Shown here: in pieces, positions 28,713-36,236 of the stretch
Layout of the letters: each line of letters starts with the position of its first letter
How positions within the stretch are numbered: position 1 is the stretch's first letter
NCBI GenBank assembly: GCA_965263205.1
Contig: CBDHHF010000010.1
Coordinates: 19,336 to 83,335 of the forward strand
Direction of reading: 5' to 3'
Length of the DNA: 64,000 nucleotides
Source: JBCCIM01 sp965263205
GTDB taxonomy: Bacteria; Bacteroidota; Rhodothermia; Rhodothermales; JAHQVL01
Made by a program: the position numbers and the translations under genes
Notes under the pieces: generated by a model
What the model was told of the DNA's origin: nothing
Databases searched by the model: none
The model's input: only the letters and a program-made list of their open reading frames with translations

Positions 28713-29304
28713 ATGGCTACGAACAATGGTACGCCGACCGACGGTTCTGAGCCGTCAGCAATAATTCAGGAAACTCCCGCAGCATCGGCAAATACGCACA
28801 TGGGTGAACTCGAAAAGGTCCGGAGTATACTTTTTGGTGAACAAATCAAAGTATACGAAGAGCGCGTGCAGGCGCTCGAAGGAAAGATGGCTCAAAATCT
28901 CGATGCGCTGCGCAGCGATCTAAGTGAGCAAATGAAAGCCATGGATGATCGCATCAAGGCACAATTCGATGAAATGCTCGAATTATTGGGGAAAGAGACA
29001 AACAGCAGAGAAAATCAACGCGATTCGCTCAAAAAAGAATTAGGCAAAATGGGCGATACCCTCGACGCATTCAAAGCCGTGCAGGAAACGCGCCTCGATA
29101 GTGTTGATGCGGCATTCAAAAGTGCCATGAAAGAAGAGCGGGCTGTGATCGAGCAGAATTTGCAAGAAAACATGCAAGATCTATCGGAAGAATTGCGTGC
29201 TGCTTTTGAAAAAGCTCGAAGAAAATGCACTGTATCGCGGCAGGGTTGCTGAGCTCCTAAATAACCTCGCCAGCGAAATTGCGCCCACCGGTACCGCTGA
29301 ATAA
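28713..29304 (+). CDS. Coiled-coil protein of the GTPase/OmpA module (3' frameshift)
   Basis: The first 168 or so residues are nearly all charged helix (KVYEERVQALEGKMAQNL and AMDDRIKAQFDEMLELLGKE), predicting a long cytoplasmic coiled coil. As written, the frame ends at 29252 with an unrelated tail. Removing one A from the run at 29209-29213 gives FEKLEENALYRGRVAELLNN and a natural stop at 29302-29304. The start region has GELEKVRSILFGEQIKVYEE, echoed by ELRRLLIGSEGKQIEGLQQR in the next protein. It lies 61 bases upstream of the OmpA-type gene. The function is unknown; a scaffold linking the GTPase to the membrane protein is a guess. Confidence 0.7.
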
Positions 29305-29365
29305 GGCACTGATTTGGCCGTAATCATAGCTCCTTAGCGTTCGGTACGCTATAATAGGGGGTAAT

Positions 29366-31186
29366 ATGACCGAAGATTCTTCAAATAATCCCACCCAGGC
29401 AGATGATGCATCTGCCTCCACCCAGGATGACGCACGTGCCAATGGGCAACCAAATGGGCAGCATGCGTCAGATGCGGGGCAGGCGCGCGATCGCGACATG
29501 GATGAGCTGCGCCGGCTGCTGATTGGGAGTGAAGGCAAACAAATCGAAGGGCTGCAGCAACGGCTGAGTTCGGTAGCACATTTTGAAGAAGAGGGGCAGG
29601 TTGATGCGATGGGCCGCGTGCTTCCTGGCGCCATAGCGTACCATAATCGTGATAATACTGAACTTGCAACTGCACTCGGGCCAACGATTGAAGAAACGCT
29701 TCGCATATCAATACGCCGCGATCCCAAACCGTTTGCTGATGCAATTTTCCCTGTAATTGGGCCGGCTATTCGCCGAAGCATTGCTGAAGCACTTCGCTCC
29801 GTTATCGAGTCAATGAACCGGACGATGGAGCACAGCCTGTCGTTTCAGAGCTTCAAGTGGCGGATGGAAGCTGCGCGTTCGGGCCGGACGTTCTCCGAGG
29901 TCATGCTTGCGCATACGCTCAACTACCGCGTGGAGCAGCTCTTCTTGATCGATAAACAGAGCGGGATCCTTATCCAACACCTCTTCGCTGAAACGGTTGA
30001 TGTTGCTGATAGCGACCTGGTGTCGAGTATGTTGAGTGCCATTCAGGACTTTGTACGCGATTCGCTGGGGGCTGAGCGTGAAGATGTATTGGAGACAATC
30101 AAAATTGGCGATCTCACCGTGCTGATTGAGCCCGGGCCGGATGCCATTCTGGCTGCCGTCGTTCGAGGAATACCTACAGCAGATCTGAGCCTGACGCTGA
30201 AAGAAATTATTGAAGCCATCCATCTGCAATATGGACATCTGCTGGATGACTTTGAAGGCGATACGGAGCAGCTGACGCCCGTACTGCCGTTGATGCGCGC
30301 CGGCTTGCTGGAGAATTACAAGCGTAAAGAGCGTAGTCCGTACCGGCTATGGTTTATTGCCGGCGTGTTGTTTCTCCTGCTTTCTGCGTGGCTGCTATGG
30401 GGCTTTCGCAATTATATGTTGTGGAACGAGTACCTCGAAACCCTGCGCAATGAGCCCGGGCTCGTGGTGACGCAAACTTCGTGGGAGAAGGGGCGGTTCA
30501 TCGTTGAAGGATTGAAAGACCCGATGGCCGTCCATCCGGATTCTCTGTTGCCTGGTGCGTTTCCAGATGACAGGGTTGTGGGCATGTGGGAGTCGTACCT
30601 GGCGCTGGATTCTCTGATTATCATTAAGCGAGCAGCAACACAACTGCGTGCGCCGGCCTCCGTGGCCTTTATGTTGGATCGTGATACACTGTATGCCGCC
30701 GGTACCGCAAGCAACGAATGGATTGTAAATGCGCGCGAGAAATCCCCCTTTATTCTAGGGTTTACCGATATGATGACAGTCGCGTTGTTTCAGATCTCAG
30801 TACTGCATTTCAGGAAGCGATGGAGGCGGTTGAGGTAGCGAGGGTACAATTTGCACAGGGTTCAGCAGTTCTGAATACTACACAATTACAGAGCTGGATA
30901 GTGTTTTTGCTGCCCTGACACAGTTGAATGACATAGGGGTCTCACTCAATAAGCCCTTTACTGTAGCACTTCACGGATATACAAGCGCTGAGGGTGATCC
31001 TGTCACGAACGCAGCCCTGAGCGCATCGCGGGCACAGATTGTAAGAGATGCACTGGTTGCGCGTGATTGCCGGCCTTGTTGTTTAGCGTCATTGGAGAAG
31101 GTGACCAGTTGATTCCTGGCACAGAGACCTCTGAGGCGCAGCGTGCCTTAAATCGTAGCGTTACGTTTGATGTAGTTTTGCAATAG
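29366..31186 (+). pseudogene. Membrane protein with C-terminal OmpA-like peptidoglycan-binding domain, frameshifted
   Basis: The intact frame (29366-30838, 490 residues) begins with an acidic disordered region and then the conserved cytoplasmic part (AIFPVIGPAIRRSIAEALRS, RTFSEVMLAHTLNYRVEQLF). It has one membrane helix (LWFIAGVLFLLLSAWLLWGF, about residue 330-350) and then an extracytoplasmic segment with a BON-like start. The OmpA domain continues in other frames: RVQFAQGSAVLN, ELDSVFAALTQLNDIGVSL, HGYTSAEGDPVTNAALSASRAQ and VIGEGDQLIPGTETSEAQRA, stopping at 31184-31186. Three one-base losses, near 30757 (C run), 30885 and 31068, explain this and bring the final frame back to the first. It could be sequence errors or a decayed gene. 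The layout matches a known family that occurs beside small GTPases. Confidence 0.75.
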
Positions 31187-31577
31187 GAGCAGCCTGTACG
31201 TGCTTTAAAATACCTCCAGATGTGACCAGATTTAGGAAGTAAGTTGTCTTTTTTTATACAGTCCGAAGCCGGCAAAATTTAGAAGTTGCAAAATTATACA
31301 CACAAATTGTTGCCTATATCTGACAGGTAAACCACAATCTGATTTTATCCTTTTTCCTGAAAAACGGCCTTTTTAGCACTAAAAAGGCCGTTTTTTTGTG
31401 CGCCTTGTCGAGCAATTTGAAAAACTGGCACACCTTGAAATCACAAATGGCACAGAGTTCGATTCTACAGTGAGCAGATGCTGATGAAAAAAACTGGATT
31501 CAGCTGCTCTTTGATCGAATTGAAATTAAAGGAATTGAGATAAGGAAATCTCATACAACAAAAGGCCGTGGCTTCTA
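31187..31577. other. Intergenic region before the tandem array
   Basis: About 390 bases after the OmpA-type gene, holding a strong terminator at 31361-31396 and otherwise no recognisable gene or signal. Confidence 0.4.
31361..31396 (+). terminator. Strong terminator downstream of the OmpA-type gene
   Basis: AAAACGGCCTTTTTAG (31361-31376) is complementary to CTAAAAAGGCCGTTTT (31379-31394) and is followed by more T. It lies 175 bases after the inferred OmpA stop. Confidence 0.88.
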
Positions 31578-32246
31578 GGGTCGGACACGCGCCCGGCGTT
31601 GTACTCCATATTCATAATCCGAGGATGGTGCGCGCGTTTACGTGGGTCGGACGCAAACGCCTCCCCTCGGACCTCTTTCCATCCGAGGTCGGGTGAACGC
31701 GTTTGAGTGGGTCGGGCGCAATCATCTTTCCCCTCGGACCTTTTCCATCCGAGGTTGATGTGCGCGTTTACGTGGGTCGGGCGCAATCATCTTTCCCCTC
31801 GGACCTTTTCCATCCGAGGTTGATGTGCGCGTTTACGTGGGTCGGGGCGCAATCATCTTTCCCCTCGGACCTTTTCCATCCGAGGTTGATGTGCGCGTTT
31901 ACGTGGGTCGGGCGCAATCATCTTTCCCCTTGGACCTTTTCCATCCGAGGTTGATGTGCGCGTTTACGTGGGTCGGGCGCAATCATCTTTCCCCTCGGAC
32001 CTTTTCCATCCGAGGTCGGTGTGCGCGTTTACGTGGGTCGGGCGCAATCATCTTCCCCTCGGGCCTTTTACATCCGAGGATGATGTGTGCGTTTACGTGG
32101 GTCGGGCGCAGGCATTTATCCCTCGGACCTCTTTCCATCCGAGGCTGGATGAAAGCGTTTGAGTGGGTCGGGCGCGGACATCTTCCCCTCGGGCCTATTG
32201 CCGGATTGGGGGCGCGTGTTTAAGTGGGTCGGGCACGCGCACCCAT
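31578..32246. repeat. 65-bp tandem repeat array with two hairpins per unit
   Basis: The core GTGGGTCGG occurs ten times, at 31642, 31707, 31772, 31837, 31903, 31968, 32033, 32097, 32163 and 32224. Spacings are 65, 65, 65, 66, 65, 65, 64, 66 and 61 bases, with degenerate partial units at both ends. Each central unit contains CCTCGGA...TCCGAGG, a perfect 7-bp inverted repeat around 9-10 bases. A second stem, GATG-TGCGC with GCGCA-at-CATC, encloses GTGGGTCGG. The whole unit is conserved and 65 is not a multiple of 3, so neither CRISPR nor a protein repeat fits. Function unknown. Confidence 0.92.
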
Positions 32247-33156
32247 TCGGCGACATATCAAGTCTGCTATCATAAAGAAAGCCGTACAGGGTTTGCTGTA
32301 CGGCTTCTTCTGGTTTATAAGATGCGTTTCTGGGCAACGAAGGGTGGTCGGCCTTAATCAGCCAATAACATCGTAGTTTTGTATTTGAATTGGTAGCGCC
32401 ACCCATACTGGCGCCTAGCAGGGCATTGCCGTAGTAACCTGTACTACCTACCCCCACGAGTCCACCACTTCTGCTCGCTGCGCCACGGTCTGCTGCTTCA
32501 ATTTGTTCTACAATTTCTTCTTCGTCCAGTTTGGGAGCCTCGATGATGATACCCAGTTGGTTACCGGTATACGGGCTAACGGCGTAGGCCTGGTCGCCTG
32601 TAAGGGGAATTTTTAATTCGTAGACAAACGAGCCATTTTCCAGGTTTGCAAACATTTCGAGGCCGGCCAGTTCCTGGCGGGTGTACTTCGCGCCGGGCTC
32701 TTTGGCCGAGTCGTACAATTCAAAATGACTCAGTGATTCCTTGAAATAGCTCTCGATCAGTTCAGGATTTTGTTCGAGTGCGCGCTGGTTGATGTTCACG
32801 TCAGAGTCAAAAAGTCCAATTGGAAACTTGACGCCCACGCTTTTGCCTTTGCCACCTTCGCGATCAAACCAGATCATGAGGCCCTGCATGACAATTTGTT
32901 GCTGGACTTTGGGTGAGCCGGTGATAAAAGAAATGTAGAGGTGATCGTCGTCGTTGAGGAGGCCTACCGAGAAGTCTTCTTTAGGCACTACTGTTAATGC
33001 CCCCATCCATTCTGTTTCAACGCCATCAATGGCAATCTCCCGATCCAGCTTATTGCTGGTAAGTTGGGCTGCGCCAGAACAACCGGCAAGGTACACGCAC
33101 ACCAGTGCAAGTAGCACCTTTACCGCAGATGAGCATCGCTCGATACATAAGGACAT
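32116..33156 (-). CDS. Lipoprotein with DOMON/CBM9-like domain; 3' end probably shifted
   Basis: The open frame gives 346 residues. The N-terminus is a lipoprotein signal with lipobox LAGC (about residue 23-26). Residues about 35-210 (REIAIDGVETEWMGALTVVP, DDHLYISFITGSPKVQQQ) look like the CBM9/DOMON sandwich found in sugar- or heme-binding secreted proteins. The last 55 or so codons run across a terminator hairpin and into the tandem array, which is unnatural. A one-base shift near 32385-32395 would end the protein IQIQNYDVIG with a TGA at 32358-32360, 52 bases before the hairpin. I think that is the true stop. The ligand is unknown. Confidence 0.75.
   Translation of the reverse strand: MSLCIERCSSAVKVLLALVCVYLAGCSGAAQLTSNKLDREIAIDGVETEWMGALTVVPKEDFSVGLLNDDDHLYISFITGSPKVQQQIVMQGLMIWFDREGGKGKSVGVKFPIGLFDSDVNINQRALEQNPELIESYFKESLSHFELYDSAKEPGAKYTRQELAGLEMFANLENGSFVYELKIPLTGDQAYAVSPYTGNQLGIIIEAPKLDEEEIVEQIEAADRGAASRSGGLVGVGSTGYYGNALLGASMGGATNSNTKLRCYWLIKADHPSLPRNASYKPEEAVQQTLYGFLYDSRLDMSPNGCACPTHLNTRPQSGNRPEGKMSAPDPLKRFHPASDGKRSEG
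32278..32306 (-). terminator. Terminator of the lipoprotein gene
   Basis: GCCGTACAG (32281-32289) pairs with CTGTACGGC (32296-32304), and the minus-strand transcript continues into TTTCTTTATG. It lies inside the extended open frame of the lipoprotein gene, which supports an earlier true stop at 32358. Confidence 0.8.
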
Positions 33157-33243
33157 ACAATATACTCCGTTTTATTGATGGTCTAGAACAGGTGGGTCGT
33201 ATAAATATACACGGAAATTGGGGGGAATACGTACCTGGAAAGG

Positions 33244-34059
33244 TTAAGAGGTGCCCAATTCGCCATCAACAGGGCGTGAAACATTGCCGGCGCCGAGTAC
33301 ACTCTGGTCAAAATCGATCAATGAACCGGTCATCATGCCGGACTCGCTGGATGCCATCCAGGCAATGGCGCGCGCGGCTTCTTCGGGTTTAATTAGCCGG
33401 CCAAAGGGTAGTGAGGCCTCTGCTTTGCTTAGCCAGTTCGGGTCGTCGGTGTGGTTGTTTAGTTGGATATTGTGCTCCCATGGTGTATCGGTCCAGCCCA
33501 GCATTAACCCATTGATGCGAATGCGATAGCGCATGGTTGCGTAAGCCGTATTCTTGGTGAGCACCGCGAGTCCGCCTTTGGAGGCTGAGTAGGTGCCAAT
33601 AAATGGCTGCCCGCCGTGTGCTGCTACACTGAGTACGTTGACAATAGCCCCTTCGGTGTTGTGCCGGCGCATGTTGGCGATACAGCCCTGCATGAGTAGA
33701 AAGGGTGCTCGCATGTTGATGGCCATCATTTTGTCCCACAGCTCAACTGTAGAGTCGAAGATCGAGCCTCGGGCTGTAAGCGCTGCTGCGTTTACCAATA
33801 CATGAATTTTTTCGAACGCCGCCTCAGCTTGTGTGATAACAAGCCGGCAGTCTTCAACATTCTCCAGGTCTGCTTTGACGAAGATTGCATTACATCCAGC
33901 TGCCTGTAGATCCTGGGCGACCTTGGTCCCACGTCCTTCGTGCCGGCCGGTGATGAGAATGCCATTAGCACCACGTTCCGCAAACAATCGGGCTGTGGCC
34001 TCACCAACGCCGCTGGTACTTCCGGTAACGATAATGTTTTGGTTTGTGAAAGATTGCAT
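33244..34059 (-). CDS. Short-chain dehydrogenase/reductase
   Basis: 271 residues of classical SDR type. The cofactor loop is VTGSTSGVGEATARLFAERG, with ITGRHEGRG favouring NADP. The usual NNAG is NAAA here (VLVNAAALTARGS). The catalytic pair lies in YSASKGG with serine in NVLSVAAHGG. IRINGLMLGWTDTP and the C-terminal MASSESGMMTGSLIDFDQSV complete the fold. It lies between the lipoprotein and the PQQ dehydrogenase on the same strand and may belong to their oxidative pathway, acting on a sugar or polyol intermediate. The substrate is not determinable. Confidence 0.88.
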   Translation of the reverse strand: MQSFTNQNIIVTGSTSGVGEATARLFAERGANGILITGRHEGRGTKVAQDLQAAGCNAIFVKADLENVEDCRLVITQAEAAFEKIHVLVNAAALTARGSIFDSTVELWDKMMAINMRAPFLLMQGCIANMRRHNTEGAIVNVLSVAAHGGQPFIGTYSASKGGLAVLTKNTAYATMRYRIRINGLMLGWTDTPWEHNIQLNNHTDDPNWLSKAEASLPFGRLIKPEEAARAIAWMASSESGMMTGSLIDFDQSVLGAGNVSRPVDGELGTS

Positions 34060-34082
34060 GAGGTATTACGTTTTTTATGTGA

Positions 34083-34163
34083 TTTCGTGCTTCCGGATTT
34101 TCGTGATCTCGTTTGATCATGAGCAAACGAGATCACGAAAGTACGAAGTACAGAAGCACGAAA
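34083..34163. repeat. Nested inverted repeats between the SDR and PQQ-dehydrogenase genes
   Basis: Outer arms TTTCGTGCTTC (34083-34093) and GAAGCACGAAA (34153-34163) enclose inner arms TCGTGATCTCGTTTG (34101-34115) and CAAACGAGATCACGA (34124-34138), with an 8-base loop. It can fold into a long double hairpin. It lies just beyond the PQQ-dehydrogenase stop, so it may terminate that transcript or be a palindromic intergenic element. Confidence 0.75.
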
Positions 34164-34166
34164 AAA

Positions 34167-36011
34167 TCAATCGCCTAACGCAAATGCTAAATAAACGTCA
34201 CCGGGTGTGGTACCGGGTATACCGCCACCGGCGGCGGCGATAACGACGTATTGTTTGCCGTCAACCATGTATGTCGCGGGCGTGGCGTAGCCGGCAAAGG
34301 GCAACTGGTATTCCCACAACACGTCGCCTGTCAATTTGTCGAACGCCCGGAAGCGTTCATCGCGGGTAGCACCGATGAACACCAGGCCGCCTTTGGTGAC
34401 AATTGGGCCGCCGAAGTTGAAGGTGCCTGTTGGCGGGAAACCGCGTGCTTCGAGTTCGGGATAGGTACCAAGTGTTGCGCGCCATGCAAAATCGCCCTGA
34501 GTTAGATCGATGGCATTGAGTAATCCCCAGGGTGGCTTCGAAACGGGAAAGCCTTCAGGATCATAAATTTCGTCGTGCCCACTTGCTTCGAAGGGGAGGT
34601 CGTGTGTGGCATCAGCCGGAGCCGGCAGCATGGTAATGGCTTCAGGCTCTTCGCTCGAGTTTACGTATATGATGCCTGTTTCAGGGTCAAATGCAGCACC
34701 GCCCCAATCTGAGCCACCGTTAAACTGCGGCATCATAAACATACCTTGTGTAGAGGGCGGTTGGAAGATGACGGCCGGCCCAAATTTATCGAAATAGGTT
34801 TCTTTTACATAGGCTGTGGCTTCCGGGGTGATGTCGGTGATGTCTGCCTCTGTGAAACCGTGTTTGGTGTAGGGTGGGATCTCCGTGGTAAAGGGTTGGG
34901 TTGGCCAGGTGTGTTCATCGGGCATGGTCGATTGTGGTACGGGCCGTTCTTCTACATCAAAAATAGGTTCACCCGTATCGCGATCTAATACAAACAGCAT
35001 CCCAACCTTGGTGGTTTGTGCTACTGCATCGTACGAAACGCCATCGTGTTCAAAAGAAACAAGATTAGGCGGTGCAGCAACGTCGTAGTCCCAGATGTCG
35101 TGGTGTACCACCTGAAAATGCCAGATCCGCTCGCCCGTGCGTGCATCCAGGGCAAGAATTGAGTTGCCAAACAGGTTCATGCCGGGCCGCACACCGCCGC
35201 TGTGCTCGGGTGCAGGAGAGCTAGTAGGGGCATAGACAACCCCGCGTTCTTCATCGAGTGCCATGCCGGCCCAGGAATTGGCGGCGCCTACCGTGCTCCA
35301 GGCATCGGGTGGCCAGGTGTCGTAGCCAAATTCGCCTGGATGGGGAATGACATGGAAGGTCCATGCAAGTTCACCTGTGTGGAGGTCGAATGCGCGGATG
35401 TCGCCGGGGGGATTGGGGAGCGTGTTGTTGTTGTCTGAAACGGAGGAGCCGGTGATGATGAGATCTTCAAAAATAACAGGCGGCGTGGTCAGGCTGACGG
35501 TTTTATCTCCGGGGTCTCTGGTCAGGTTCTCGCTCATACTGATGCTGCCGCCATCACCAAATCCCGTAATGGGGGAGCCATCAGTTGCGTTTACTGCAAA
35601 CAGGCGGGTGCCGGCGGGGTAGTAGATGCGTTTATCTTCTCCATCTTCCCAATATGTTACACCCCGGTTCGCGTGAAAGCCGCCGTAGTGATTGGACGGC
35701 TCAAACCGCCATTTCTCCTCGCCCGTCGCCGCATCAAGCGCAACCAGATGCAGTGCAGACGTTGTGAGATACATGATGCCATCTACAACAATCGGACTGC
35801 ATTCAATCCGCCCCTTCCCACCATCATTGCCGCGAAATTCCCAGGCAACTTCGAGGTTGGCGACATTGTCTGTGTTGATCTGGTCGAGGATGGAGTAACT
35901 GCTTGATGCCTTATCGGCTTTATAGTGTGGCCAGTCGTGTTGTTGTGATGCGTGTTGTGGATTACACGCGGTTGCCGCAAAAAGCAGCAAGAGCCCGAGG
36001 GTGCGTTTCAT
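34167..36011 (-). CDS. PQQ-dependent dehydrogenase lipoprotein (quinoprotein glucose dehydrogenase type)
   Basis: 614 residues from the ATG at 36011, where MKRTLGLLLLFAATAC forms a lipoprotein signal (lipobox ATAC). The frame is open to 36131 but that leader is not signal-like. The mature protein is a PQQ beta-propeller with repeats such as LVALDAATGEEKWRF, AFDLHTGELAWTFHV and DARTGERIWHFQVVHHDIWD, plus the conserved GGPIVTKGGLVFIGATRD. It has no fused cytochrome c, so electrons must pass to another carrier. The cupredoxin domain of the neighbouring large protein is a candidate acceptor. It oxidises a sugar or alcohol in the periplasm; the precise substrate is unknown. Confidence 0.92.
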   Translation of the reverse strand: MKRTLGLLLLFAATACNPQHASQQHDWPHYKADKASSSYSILDQINTDNVANLEVAWEFRGNDGGKGRIECSPIVVDGIMYLTTSALHLVALDAATGEEKWRFEPSNHYGGFHANRGVTYWEDGEDKRIYYPAGTRLFAVNATDGSPITGFGDGGSISMSENLTRDPGDKTVSLTTPPVIFEDLIITGSSVSDNNNTLPNPPGDIRAFDLHTGELAWTFHVIPHPGEFGYDTWPPDAWSTVGAANSWAGMALDEERGVVYAPTSSPAPEHSGGVRPGMNLFGNSILALDARTGERIWHFQVVHHDIWDYDVAAPPNLVSFEHDGVSYDAVAQTTKVGMLFVLDRDTGEPIFDVEERPVPQSTMPDEHTWPTQPFTTEIPPYTKHGFTEADITDITPEATAYVKETYFDKFGPAVIFQPPSTQGMFMMPQFNGGSDWGGAAFDPETGIIYVNSSEEPEAITMLPAPADATHDLPFEASGHDEIYDPEGFPVSKPPWGLLNAIDLTQGDFAWRATLGTYPELEARGFPPTGTFNFGGPIVTKGGLVFIGATRDERFRAFDKLTGDVLWEYQLPFAGYATPATYMVDGKQYVVIAAAGGGIPGTTPGDVYLAFALGD

Positions 36012-36236
36012 GGTCAAGGGGGTTGGGGGGTGAGCGGGGTCGCTTGCGTCAGCGAGTGCGCCGGTATGCTCCTCGTTCATCAACCGCATGACCGCAGGCG
36101 AAACGTGTGGTAGACAGGTACCACACATCAAAGTAAGAGAAAAATGATGGAAATACAGATGCTTTATGCCCTTAATCTGTCTGTTTGGGCAGTGATTAGA
36201 TTGGGTGAAATAGCAGCAGGTTGGTTTATTGAGTCG

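Noticed and set aside
31703..32223. Plus-strand open frames across the 65-bp array (about 83 and 132 codons)
   Set aside because: All frames are open because the repeat lacks stops and its period is not a multiple of three; the products are repeat artefacts.
31578..32246. CRISPR array
   Set aside because: The unit is conserved over its whole 65 bases with no unique spacers, and no cas genes are present.
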